Assembly (NCBI RefSeq): GCF_000626715.1
Contig: NZ_AQRA01000002.1
Span: 485,518 to 549,517, forward strand
DNA length: 64,000 bases
Source: Aquimarina atlantica
Lineage (GTDB): Bacteria > Bacteroidota > Bacteroidia > Flavobacteriales > Flavobacteriaceae
Reading direction: 5' to 3'
This document shows, one piece after another, positions 52,501-60,013 of the stretch (within the stretch, counting starts at the first letter, position 1; each line of letters opens with the position of its first letter). The position numbers and the translations under genes are program-made. Below the pieces are notes generated by a model, which saw only the letters and a program-made list of their open reading frames with translations, did no database searches and had not been told where the DNA came from.

Positions 52501-52926
52501 CAGAAGGAAGACATGAATGGCGAATTGTATGAAATATATAAACAACAGCAACAACTTAGAAATGCTTTACAAGATAAGATAAGAAAGGAAGGAAAAGGAA
52601 ATAAGATAGGAAGTAGTTTGTTGCGTAAGATGGAACAGGTCGAGCAGGAATTATTGGAGAAAGGATTTAATGAAAAAACCTTGTCAAAAATGCTTGATTT
52701 AAAGCATGAGTTACTAAAATTGGAGGATGCTACATTAGAACAAGGTGAAGAAGAAAAAAGAGAGAGCAAAACAAATCAAGTACAATTTGGTAATCAAAAT
52801 TCTCAGCAACTAGAGAAGGCAAAACAATATTTTAATACTACTGAAATATTAAATAGACAAGTATTACCTTTGCGGCAAAACTATAAACAAAAGGTACAAG
52901 AGTATTTCAAGAAAGATAATGATTAA
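49537..52926 (+). CDS. DUF4175 family membrane protein with long coiled coils and low-complexity tail
   Basis: The protein has 1129 residues. Two membrane segments near residues 25-75 and one near 150-170 begin the DUF4175 N-terminal part, followed by a beta-rich extracytoplasmic region (about 175-490). From about 490 to 740 it is Lys/Glu-rich coiled coil (repeats of LEELAKRQEELSEKKEE type). A further helical region contains MSNGMMMQMQMAGGEQQQ. Residues about 925-985 are low complexity: Lys, Gly, Glu, Asp and Asn in GKKKGDKEGEQKGGK-like repeats. The function is unknown. Its end overlaps ybeY by 8 bases, so translation is coupled. Confidence 0.88.
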   Translation: MDNFQFIKSKLEQFTRKYYVNELIKGIILFFAIGVLYFLITLLVENFLWLSRLGRTILFWLFIAVEFGLFVKFILVPIAKLFKLTKGIDYEKASGIIGNHFPEVSDRLLNLLQLSENENSSALLLASIEQKSNELKPIPFKLAINLKKNAKYLKYAAIPVAIFLLLFVFNKTRWISDSYKRVVNYEVAYEPPAPFQFFIVNKDLNAFENKDFVLKVRTAGDIVPDNATISYNDEIYFLKNVGLGEFEYRFIQPKESLEFVISANEVNSIPHRLSVVPIPALLNFEMKLDYPGYTKKVDEILKSSGNATIPEGTKVNWIVYTRNTDKVELKTKDSVIPLTKNGTDFSYQKQVYSNLDYQITTSNQNVKDHDNLAFNLNVIKDQYPELNLKSEKDSVDNQTVYFFGRVSDDYGLSKLRLVYYDQDNASDIKIENIAITKTVFDEFIYAFPAGIDLNEGSNYEFYFEVFDNDVIHNYKSTKSQVFNFRQLTKEEKEDALLKKQNEAISGLNKSLDKFKEQEEELKSLSKTQKEKRNLDFNDKKKLDDFLKRQKEQEKMMQDFSKKLKDNLDQLENKEKEEPFKNALKERLERNEEKLKKNEKLLEEIERLADKIQKEELTKKLEELGKENKNLKKNLEQLLELTKRYYVIEKHEKLVKELEDLAKRQEELSEKKEEENTKEKQDELNKEFENFQKEMEKLRKENDDLKKPMNLDQKKGDENEIKKEQQKASENLEKENKSDAKKNQKSAAQKMKQMSNGMMMQMQMAGGEQQQEDMEMLRQILDNLVDFSIGQEGLMKKFKGIDINNPSYSSKLRKQSILRENFIHIDDSLYALALRTPQITEMVTQKLTDIEFNIDKSLERLAENQVVQGSANQQYTVTGSNDLAYLLSRTLDQMQNSMSASGSKGKSGSNEFQLPDIIKKQDELNKKMEEGAEKGKKKGDKEGEQKGGKQGEKQGKDNKGGGKNGDKKGGKEGNKKDGDNNNGEGESQMQKEDMNGELYEIYKQQQQLRNALQDKIRKEGKGNKIGSSLLRKMEQVEQELLEKGFNEKTLSKMLDLKHELLKLEDATLEQGEEEKRESKTNQVQFGNQNSQQLEKAKQYFNTTEILNRQVLPLRQNYKQKVQEYFKKDND

Positions 52927-53338
52927 TTTTTTTTACGAAACGAATATTGAATTGCTGAATGAGGTTGCTTTATCTTCTTGGATAAGTGCAGTTATTTTAT
53001 CAGAGAATAAGTTAGAGGGAGAAATAAATTTTATCTTATGTGATGATAAGTATCTACTAAAGATTAATCAAGATTTTTTAAATCATGATACCTTTACAGA
53101 TATAATAAGTTTTGATAATACAATGGGCGACCAACTAAACGGCGATATATTTATTTCTGTAGAAAGAGTAGAAGAGAATGCCCGTGAATTTATGGTTTCG
53201 AAGGAGGAAGAAATGCGAAGGGTTTTAATACACGGCATACTGCATTTTTGTGGATACAAGGATAAGCTTGATGAAGAGAAAAAGCTTATGAGACAAAAGG
53301 AAAATGAAAAACTATTAATGTTCCACGTGGAACATTAA
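52919..53338 (+). CDS. ybeY: Endoribonuclease YbeY
   Basis: The protein has 139 residues, normal for YbeY. The metal-binding motif is HGILHFCGYKDK: the first two His of the H-x3-H-x5-H motif are present, but the third is replaced as in other Bacteroidota sequences. Other blocks are HDTFTDIISFD and LNGDIFIS. It matures 16S rRNA 3' ends and takes part in ribosome quality control. The start overlaps the DUF4175 gene by 8 bases. The last six codons (MFHVEH) are written by a parS site (53319-53334). Confidence 0.93.
   Translation: MINFFYETNIELLNEVALSSWISAVILSENKLEGEINFILCDDKYLLKINQDFLNHDTFTDIISFDNTMGDQLNGDIFISVERVEENAREFMVSKEEEMRRVLIHGILHFCGYKDKLDEEKKLMRQKENEKLLMFHVEH
53319..53334. promoter_or_regulatory. 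parS site A (chromosome partitioning centromere)
   Basis: TGTTCCACGTGGAACA is a perfect match to the parS consensus TGTTnCACGTGnAACA bound by ParB. It lies inside the end of ybeY and supplies its last codons. Confidence 0.88.
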
Positions 53339-53368
53339 TAAATAAATGATTGCAATAAAGTAGCAGTT

Positions 53369-53384
53369 GTTCCACGTGGAACAA
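53369..53384. promoter_or_regulatory. parS site B, in a 24-bp perfect palindrome
   Basis: The same 16 bases recur here, extended by CAGT and ACTG to a perfect 24-bp palindrome (53365-53388). TTTTTG follows, so the hairpin could also work as a terminator after ybeY. Confidence 0.88.
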
Positions 53385-53406
53385 CTGTTTTTGAATAATA
53401 AAATTA

Positions 53407-53422
53407 TGTTCCACGTGGAACA
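53407..53422. promoter_or_regulatory. parS site C
   Basis: A third perfect copy of TGTTCCACGTGGAACA lies 15 bases before the mnmG ATG. The centres of sites A, B and C are 50 and 38 bases apart. ParB bound here would also cover the mnmG ribosome binding region. Confidence 0.88.
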
Positions 53423-53436
53423 GTTGAATAAAAATT

Positions 53437-55308
53437 ATGTTTGATAAGGAGTATGATGTAATAGTGGTTGGTGCTGGTCATGCCGGAAGCGAGGCAGCAG
53501 CGTCAGCTGCTAATTTGGGATGTAGCACTTTGCTTATTACAATGAATTTGCAAAACATTGCGCAAATGAGTTGTAACCCTGCTATGGGTGGAATTGCAAA
53601 AGGACAAATTGTAAGGGAGATAGATGCGCTTGGTGGGTATAGCGGAATTGTGAGTGACCGTACTGCAATTCAATTTAAGATGTTGAATAAGTCAAAAGGA
53701 CCTGCGATGTGGAGTCCAAGAGTTCAAAGTGACAGAATGCGTTTTGCAGAGGAGTGGAGATTGCTGTTGGAACAAACTCCTAATTTAGATTTTTACCAAG
53801 AAATGGTGAGTGGTCTTCTAGTAGAAAATGGAGAGATAAAAGGAGTTCGAACTTCGTTGGGATTAGAAGTTAAAGCAAAGACAGTCGTGCTAACTAATGG
53901 AACATTTCTGAATGGATTAATTCATATCGGAGAGAAACAATTTGGTGGAGGTAGAGCAGGCGAAAAAGCAGCAACCGGGATAACAGAACAATTGATTAAT
54001 TTTGGTTTTGATGCCGGAAGAATGAAAACAGGAACTCCTCCAAGAGTGGATGGGAGATCTTTAGAATATTCTAAAATGATTGAACAACCAGGAGATGATA
54101 ATCCAGAGAAATTTAGTTATACAGATTTAACAACACCACTTACTAAACAAAGATCTTGTCATATGACGTATACTTCTTTAGAAGTACATGATTTGTTGCG
54201 AGAAGGTTTTGATAGATCTCCAATGTTTAATGGTAGGATTAAAAGTATTGGGCCAAGATATTGTCCGTCTATAGAAGACAAGATTAATAGATTTGCTGAT
54301 AAAGAGAGACATCAATTATTTGTAGAACCCGAAGGGTGGAACACCGTAGAGGTTTATGTAAACGGGTTTTCTACATCACTACCAGAAGACGTTCAATTTA
54401 AAGCTTTAAAATCTGTAGTGGGTTTTGAAAACGTGAAATTTTTTAGACCAGGATATGCTATAGAATATGATTACTTTCCTCCAACACAATTAACACATAC
54501 TTTGGAAACGAAATTAATTTCCGGATTATTTTTTGCTGGACAGATTAACGGAACAACGGGATATGAAGAAGCAGCATCTCAAGGATTAATGGCAGGAATA
54601 AATGCAGCGCTAAAGGTGAAAGAAAAAGAGTCTTTTATTCTCAAAAGAAGTGAAGCTTATATAGGTGTTTTAATAGACGACCTTATAACTAAGGGAACAG
54701 AAGAACCGTATCGAATGTTTACTTCTCGTGCAGAGTACAGAACTTTATTAAGACAAGATAATGCAGATTTTAGACTTACACCAAAATCTCATGAGATTGG
54801 ATTGGCTTCTGATGATCGAATGAGAAGAATGGAAGAGAAGGAAAAAAAGGCAAGCGCTTTTGTTCAGTTTTTTAAAGATACAAGTGTTTCTCCAGAAGAA
54901 GCAAATCCTATTTTAGAAGAAAAGAAAACATCACCAATTAACCAGAGTGGAAAAATGTTTAAATTATTTTCTCGACCTCAGATTACTTTAGATGATATAA
55001 GACACTTTAAAAAAGTTGCTAGATACATAGAGGAAAATAATTTGGATAAAGAAGTTTTAGAACAAACAGAAATTCAGGTTAAGTATTCTGGCTATATCGA
55101 AAAAGAAAAAAACAATGCAGATAAATTAAATCGTCTTGAGGATGTAAAAATCCCTAAGAATTTTGATTACACTAAACTAAAGTCGTTATCTTTTGAAGCG
55201 AGAGAGAAAATGTCTAAAATTAAACCGGCAACCGTTTCTCAAGCATCTCGAATTAGTGGAGTTTCACCAAGTGATATTTCTGTGCTTTTGGTGTATATGG
55301 GTAGGTGA
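53437..55308 (+). CDS. mnmG: tRNA uridine-5-carboxymethylaminomethyl modification enzyme MnmG (GidA)
   Basis: The protein has 623 residues, the standard length. The FAD-binding Rossmann motif is GAGHAGSEAA, followed by MSCNPAMGGIAKG (active-site Cys region) and a later MKTGTPPR block. With MnmE it modifies wobble U34 in several tRNAs. MnmG is frequently close to the replication origin in bacteria, and here three parS sites precede it and one follows the next gene. Its stop TGA overlaps the ATG of the next gene (TGATG). Confidence 0.97.
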   Translation: MFDKEYDVIVVGAGHAGSEAAASAANLGCSTLLITMNLQNIAQMSCNPAMGGIAKGQIVREIDALGGYSGIVSDRTAIQFKMLNKSKGPAMWSPRVQSDRMRFAEEWRLLLEQTPNLDFYQEMVSGLLVENGEIKGVRTSLGLEVKAKTVVLTNGTFLNGLIHIGEKQFGGGRAGEKAATGITEQLINFGFDAGRMKTGTPPRVDGRSLEYSKMIEQPGDDNPEKFSYTDLTTPLTKQRSCHMTYTSLEVHDLLREGFDRSPMFNGRIKSIGPRYCPSIEDKINRFADKERHQLFVEPEGWNTVEVYVNGFSTSLPEDVQFKALKSVVGFENVKFFRPGYAIEYDYFPPTQLTHTLETKLISGLFFAGQINGTTGYEEAASQGLMAGINAALKVKEKESFILKRSEAYIGVLIDDLITKGTEEPYRMFTSRAEYRTLLRQDNADFRLTPKSHEIGLASDDRMRRMEEKEKKASAFVQFFKDTSVSPEEANPILEEKKTSPINQSGKMFKLFSRPQITLDDIRHFKKVARYIEENNLDKEVLEQTEIQVKYSGYIEKEKNNADKLNRLEDVKIPKNFDYTKLKSLSFEAREKMSKIKPATVSQASRISGVSPSDISVLLVYMGR

Positions 55309-55784
55309 TGGATTACGTCATAATTCGAGAGTCAGAAACCTTAATAGTTAAAGTGTTTTCTTTTATTACAATTGTTGTTTATGCAATGATATCTTTAGTA
55401 TCTTTTTTAGTTGTCAAGTTACCTGTAATTTTAAGTGTTTTGTTTTTTTGTATTGGTGTTTTTTTTGCTGGTTTTTCTACTGCATATAGAATTACTAAAA
55501 ACTTTAAAAATGAAAAACTCTTTATTCTTTATCGGTGGGTTTTTTGGAAAACTAAACTTAATTTGGAATTCCCTGACTATATTTCGGTTTTTCATGCTTC
55601 ATTTATAAGTAGGGATGAGGAAGACGGAAGTGAGTCAAGATTTAAAAAGTGGGTGGTTAGATTTTTTAAAGACAACAGGTTTTTTACAATTTTGGAAGAA
55701 AATGACTATGAGAAAGCTTTAGAAAAAGCTAATGAGTTAAGTAAACTTTTAGAGGTAGAAATTTATGATAGATCTAAAGAATAG
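55308..55784 (+). CDS. Membrane protein of unknown function
   Basis: The protein has 158 residues from the ATG at 55308, which overlaps the mnmG stop (TGATG), so the two are translationally coupled. Two adjacent hydrophobic segments (VFSFITIVVYAMISLVSFLV and LPVILSVLFFCIGVFFAGF) are followed by a cytoplasmic part with a charged helix at the end (YEKALEKANELSKLLEVEI). I do not recognise the family. The stop TAG overlaps the parS site at 55783. Confidence 0.75.
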   Translation: MDYVIIRESETLIVKVFSFITIVVYAMISLVSFLVVKLPVILSVLFFCIGVFFAGFSTAYRITKNFKNEKLFILYRWVFWKTKLNLEFPDYISVFHASFISRDEEDGSESRFKKWVVRFFKDNRFFTILEENDYEKALEKANELSKLLEVEIYDRSKE

Positions 55785-55798
55785 TTCCACGTGGAACA
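55783..55798. promoter_or_regulatory. parS site D
   Basis: AGTTCCACGTGGAACA differs from the consensus only at its first base (15 of 16). It overlaps the stop of the preceding gene (55782-55784) and lies 2.4 kb after the A-C cluster. Confidence 0.85.
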
Positions 55799-55852
55799 TT
55801 TTTGTAAAAAGGTGCTTGTGAATTTTTCTAATTTTAAGATATAAGGAATTTG

Positions 55853-56350
55853 ATGATGAAAAATATGTTTATATTATTTTTTGTTTTATTTTCATTTTAT
55901 TCGTGTATTACGACACATAAGGTAAGACAGATTGATAATTTTAGAATTGAAACCGAAAACATGTTTAACGAAGAATCGTTTCTTTTTAAACCTAACATGT
56001 ACCCAGAAGAAGTGAAACGTTCATTACGAAAACAATTTGGTTTAACAAAGGATCAAAATTTATCAGATTTTGATGCAAAACTATTCGATGATTTTGATAC
56101 CGAATTTAATGTCAAAATAAGTTTTGAAACGGATAGAGAAGTTAGAATAAATTTAGTTAATGATTTAATAAATAGATCGAACAAAGAAGATACCGAAAAC
56201 GAAATAGGAGATCTTGAAACTTTTGTAAAAATTATCATTGTAGATGCTAGTGGTGATAATTGTCTTTCTACAAAATCGTTGTTTTATAATAAAACCAGAT
56301 CGTTTTTGATAAGTATAAAAAATAATATGAAAATAGAACCGTTGTTTTAA
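55853..56350 (+). CDS. Small lipoprotein of unknown function
   Basis: The protein has 165 residues from the ATG at 55853, which AAGGA precedes at 5 bases; a second ATG follows at once. The lipobox LFSFYSC puts the lipidated Cys at about residue 18. The mature part has an acidic stretch (DFDAKLFDDFDTEFN) and two strand-rich sections. I do not recognise the family. It starts 68 bases after the membrane-protein gene, just after parS site D. Confidence 0.72.
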   Translation: MMKNMFILFFVLFSFYSCITTHKVRQIDNFRIETENMFNEESFLFKPNMYPEEVKRSLRKQFGLTKDQNLSDFDAKLFDDFDTEFNVKISFETDREVRINLVNDLINRSNKEDTENEIGDLETFVKIIIVDASGDNCLSTKSLFYNKTRSFLISIKNNMKIEPLF

Positions 56351-56368
56351 ATTTTTCTATCTATATAA

Positions 56369-57220
56369 ATGAATAAACAAAAAACCTTAGATTTTTTTAT
56401 CGAATGTAAAGATTATACGGTTTCTGGAGAAAAGTTTCAGTTGCTTTATGATAAAGAGTATGATATGTTAGTTACTTCTCCAAAACCTGATGAAAATGAA
56501 TTAGGTAAATATTATGAGAGTGAAGATTATATTTCTCATACAGATGCAAAACGATCTCTTTTTGAAAAATTATACCATTTGGTCAAAACGTATTCTTTAA
56601 ACAAAAAGGTTAAACTTATTTCTACGTTAAATCAGCAACCTGGTGCACTTTTAGATATTGGTGCAGGAACAGGTGATTTTTTGAATGTTGCAAAAAATAA
56701 AGGTTGGATGATCGAAGGAGTAGAACCAAATAATCAAGCAAAAGAATTGGCAAAACAAAAAAGAATTGATTTAAAACCAGAAACGGTGAATTTGAATTCA
56801 AAAAGTTTTGATGTTATTACCATGTGGCATGTTCTGGAACATATACCAGACTTGCAACTTCAAATCAAAGAATTAAAACGCCTTTTAAAACCAAATGGAT
56901 TTGTAATTATAGCAGTCCCAAATTTTAAGTCATATGATGCAAAGTGGTATAACTCTTTTTGGGCCGCATATGATGTTCCCAGACATCTTTGGCATTTTTC
57001 TAAAACTTCTATCCAAAAAATTTTTGAAAAAGAAAATTTGAAGCTAAAAAAAGTACTCCCTATGAAATTTGATTCATTTTATGTATCACTTTTATCAGAA
57101 AAATATAAAAGCGGTAAAATGAACTTTTTGAACGCTTTTTGGGTTGGATTACGCTCTAATCTTAAAGCAAAACGATCTGGCGAGTATTCTTCACATATTT
57201 ATGTTCTTAAAAACGACTAA
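56369..57220 (+). CDS. Class I SAM-dependent methyltransferase
   Basis: The protein has 283 residues. A start region with YDMLVTSPKPDENELGKYYESEDYISH is typical of UbiG-like methyltransferases with a leading zinc-ribbon-like remnant (shown here in part: LVTSPKPDENEL, YYESEDYISH). Motif I is LLDIGAGTGDFL, with the acidic end VEPNNQA and then WHVLEHIPDLQ and LLKPNGFVIIAVPN. The substrate is unknown. The C-terminal part (about 180-283) is helical. It lies 18 bases after the lipoprotein gene on the same strand. Confidence 0.9.
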   Translation: MNKQKTLDFFIECKDYTVSGEKFQLLYDKEYDMLVTSPKPDENELGKYYESEDYISHTDAKRSLFEKLYHLVKTYSLNKKVKLISTLNQQPGALLDIGAGTGDFLNVAKNKGWMIEGVEPNNQAKELAKQKRIDLKPETVNLNSKSFDVITMWHVLEHIPDLQLQIKELKRLLKPNGFVIIAVPNFKSYDAKWYNSFWAAYDVPRHLWHFSKTSIQKIFEKENLKLKKVLPMKFDSFYVSLLSEKYKSGKMNFLNAFWVGLRSNLKAKRSGEYSSHIYVLKND

Positions 57221-57449
57221 TTTTTATTTTTAGATACTTTTTTTCTCTTTTTATAACAATCCACACCTATTTGTACCTCTTTTTTTTAAAAAGAGCTTAA
57301 AACGCTTTATTTTTGTTTGATTTTAATATAAAAAAACTATTAAAAAGAACTATATTATTGTTTTTTCTTATATATAATTTTTTACGACCATATAATGAAT
57401 AACATCGCATGAACTTTGATATTTTTGCTCAGAATTAAATTTTTGAAAA

Positions 57450-57980
57450 ATGAAAAAAATAGTATGGGTTGCAAGTGCATTATTAATTTTAGCTTCTTGT
57501 AATCAACAAATAGAGAAAACGGGTTATGTAAATAACACCAAAGTTGTTTCTGATTTTAAAGAAATGAAAGCAGCGCAAGAAAAATGGACTAAGCGTAATA
57601 ACGAAGTACGTGCAGAACTTGAAGAAAAGGCAAAACAATTTCAGATTGAGGTAGAAGGATATAAAAATATTATGAAATCTATGTCTGCTGCCAATAGAGA
57701 AAAGAAAGAGCAAGAGTTAATGGTTAAGCAACAAGGCTTACAAAGAGAGCAACAAGCTAAAATGCAAGAGATTCAACAAGGAAGCCAAGCAGAGATAGAC
57801 TCTATTATAGGCAAAGTGAAGAGTTTTATAGAAGATTATGGTAAGAAAAATGGATATACTTATATTTATGGAGATACAGAAACTAGCAATATCCTATATG
57901 GTAAAGAGGAATTAAACCTTACAGATAAGATTCTTACAGCATTAAACGGAGGAGAATCTACTACCGAAACAAAAGAATAG
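57450..57980 (+). CDS. OmpH/Skp family lipoprotein (periplasmic chaperone-like)
   Basis: The protein has 176 residues. The lipobox LLILASC puts a lipidated Cys at about residue 17. The core resembles Skp/OmpH: a short strand (GYVNNTKVVSDF), two long helices that form the tentacles (about 45-135, KWTKRNNEVRAELEEKAKQ, then EQELMVKQQGLQREQQAK), and a closing strand (YTYIYGDTET). Skp holds unfolded outer-membrane proteins; a lipid anchor is unusual compared with E. coli. It ends at a strong terminator. Confidence 0.88.
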   Translation: MKKIVWVASALLILASCNQQIEKTGYVNNTKVVSDFKEMKAAQEKWTKRNNEVRAELEEKAKQFQIEVEGYKNIMKSMSAANREKKEQELMVKQQGLQREQQAKMQEIQQGSQAEIDSIIGKVKSFIEDYGKKNGYTYIYGDTETSNILYGKEELNLTDKILTALNGGESTTETKE

Positions 57981-57999
57981 TTTTTCTTTATAAAATATT

Positions 58000-58037
58000 A
58001 AAAAACCCTCATTATAAATAGTAAATGAGGGTTTTTT
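58000..58037 (+). terminator. Terminator of the OmpH/Skp-like gene
   Basis: AAAAAACCCTCATT (58000-58013) pairs with AATGAGGGTTTTTT (58024-58037), followed by AATGCC. It is 20 bases after the stop. Confidence 0.85.
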
Positions 58038-58469
58038 AATGCCTAAATATTTATTTTAATATCTTATATGACTGTACATTTATCATTTTTATAGCTAGAT
58101 TATATTATATTTTGTGATATTATACTTGTAAAAATACTCTTGTTATTATCACTTCAATTGATCAAATATGTACTTTTTTTATTTACTATTTAGAGGCTAA
58201 TACACTCACAATGTGTTGATTATCAAAAACAAAATGTTAAACTAATTATTTGATAATCAAATAATTAACTATTTATAGTTTTTTGGAAGAAAAATTTCCA
58301 TATAAATTTGTAGGAATAATCTTAAAACCTAAAAACTTGAATAGTCTTTGTTATTATACGTTTTGCTGTACTATCTGCTAGTGCTTTAAAAATCAGGAAA
58401 TGCTCTTCATTATTTTCTGTATACGGCCCTATAATTATTCTAATACTATTTAATCATAACTATGATGTT
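58038..58469. other. AT-rich leader region with repeated TTGAT-ATCAA dyads
   Basis: The gap of 432 bases before the first T9SS cargo gene holds no gene. It contains three dyads of one type: TTGATCAA (58158-58165), TTGATTATCAA (58216-58226) and TTGATAATCAA (58250-58260). The last is the centre of a perfect 25-base inverted repeat (58243-58267). The centres of the last two are 34 bases apart, as for operators on nearly the same face. They may regulate the T9SS genes to the right. Confidence 0.5.
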
Positions 58470-59453
58470 ATGATAGAAAAATACAATTTATTGCCATTAA
58501 TTGCTACTATTGTACTATTCTCGTCGTTAAAAGCAGAAGCTCAGGAAATTGATCCTCCAATTTTTATTTTTCAAGGTACACCAAGCCTAATACAGAAACT
58601 CTGTATAGGTCAAAATAGCCCCAATCGAGAAGCTATAGCCAAGGCAAACATTTTATTTGCTACAGGTACAGAATTTGTTTTAGAATTATCTGATGAGAAT
58701 GGTGTTTTTTCTAATGATGTTACCAGGGTTTTAACACGATTTACTACGCCAATAGCGATTCCTCCCGGGGGAGATATCGAATTTCCTTCTTTAGTTACCG
58801 AAACGACATTTACAGTTAACGAGTCTAACATAGGAGAGGTTTATGCATTAGAAGCTACTTTACGCGGGACTACTTTTCCTACCGCACGATCTAATGATCT
58901 AACGGTTGAGTTTTTATCCGATGTTGTAGTAATAGAAGCTTCACCGGCATTTATTCCATTTGGAGAGACCTCTACATTAAGTGTTCCTTCGAGTAGTAAT
59001 TATGCTTATGAGTGGTTTATGGTTGTAGATGGTGAGAACCAATCTTTGGTAGACGGTTCTACAGTTATAAGTGGTCAGGGTACAAGTTCTATAGAGATAG
59101 ATAGGACAGGTGATTATTTTGTTAGGATTACGTTATTGGATTGTGTTATAGATTCAGAGATACTCAGTATTTCCGATGTTGCTGGTTCATCAGAGATAAT
59201 TCCTAATGTAGTTACCCCTAATAGCGATGGTATCAATGATAATTGGTTACTACCACCGAGTTTGTTTAATCAGCAATCTGTAGAGGTTACGATTTACAAT
59301 GCACGAGGTCAGGTTGATTTTACATCTTCAAGTTATCAGAATAACTGGCCACGAGAGAATTCGAAATCATCGGGTCAGGACCCGTTTTATTATTATATAA
59401 TCACCAAAAATAATTCCGTAGTCAGAAAAGGTTCGATAACGATAATGAAGTAG
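58470..59453 (+). CDS. Short T9SS type B sorting-domain protein
   Basis: The protein has 327 residues. The signal peptide ends near SSLKAEAQ. The N-terminal part (about 25-108) is homologous to that of the neighbour at 60014 (NREA, LELSDENG, TRVLT.FT, IAIPP). From VTETTFTV onward (about 109-327) it is nearly identical to the last 219 residues of that neighbour: an Ig-like region and a gliding-motility-associated (CHU_C type B) sorting domain starting NVVTPNSDGINDNW and ending SVVRKGSITIMK. It is exported by T9SS and probably attached or released at the surface. It looks like an internally shortened relative of the larger gene. Confidence 0.88.
   Translation: MIEKYNLLPLIATIVLFSSLKAEAQEIDPPIFIFQGTPSLIQKLCIGQNSPNREAIAKANILFATGTEFVLELSDENGVFSNDVTRVLTRFTTPIAIPPGGDIEFPSLVTETTFTVNESNIGEVYALEATLRGTTFPTARSNDLTVEFLSDVVVIEASPAFIPFGETSTLSVPSSSNYAYEWFMVVDGENQSLVDGSTVISGQGTSSIEIDRTGDYFVRITLLDCVIDSEILSISDVAGSSEIIPNVVTPNSDGINDNWLLPPSLFNQQSVEVTIYNARGQVDFTSSSYQNNWPRENSKSSGQDPFYYYIITKNNSVVRKGSITIMK
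58796..59453 (+). repeat. Duplicated C-terminal cassette, copy 1 (partner 61405-62062)
   Basis: About 658 bases are nearly identical to 61405-62062; by eye I count roughly ten differences. They encode the Ig-like and type B sorting domain of both cargo proteins. Upstream of the cassette the two genes have diverged strongly, so the similarity is confined to the cassette. Confidence 0.9.
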
Positions 59454-60013
59454 TAATTTTGTGATTTTTCTGAAGAAAAAAAAACAATTAGAGAAAAAAG
59501 ATTTCGAATAAATAATGAGTATTCGGGAAGAAAATTTTCTTCTGATTTTTTATATAATATCGTTTTTCTATGACCAAAAACTTAGCGCTATTTTTTACAC
59601 TTAATCGAGAAAAATTACCTTTTTTAGAACATTTAATGCATATAAAATATGCCAAAAAACGTATAAATAATATGTTTTTTAAGCAAAATTCTTCTGGTTT
59701 TTTTATGAAAATAGGGGAGATTTAAACCTTTTTTATCGGTTTGAAATGATTTTTTACAATAGCTCAAGACATTGATTAACAAATTTTTATGTATATTGAA
59801 ATGTTTTTTATGATTCTATTTGTTTTAGTTAAAATTGAACAAGCAACAAAAGGTCAGAAAATTATTACAAAAAAAAGTTAAATTTTAGTTTGATATAAAT
59901 ATTTAATTTATAATTTTATGTCTTGGTAAAAAATATATTAACAATATTATTAACAAGCGCCCCAAATCGCAAAGTTAATATAGTATATTCACCTTAATCA
60001 TAAGTGTGATATC
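59454..60013. other. AT-rich intergenic region between T9SS cargo genes
   Basis: This 560-base gap has no gene that I can support, and no hairpin with a T run was seen. A short palindrome TGATATCA overlaps the start codon of the next gene at 60007-60014. It may hold a promoter, but no clear TAnnTTTG with a -33 partner was found. Confidence 0.5.

Noticed and set aside
52269..52769. Antisense open frame of 166 codons within the DUF4175 gene
   Set aside because: The Ser/Pro/Phe-rich protein is the mirror of the Lys/Glu/Gly low-complexity coding strand and has no independent support.
58470..59453. Short T9SS cargo gene as a pseudogene of the larger one
   Set aside because: It keeps an intact start, signal peptide, continuous frame and complete sorting domain, so it is probably functional.
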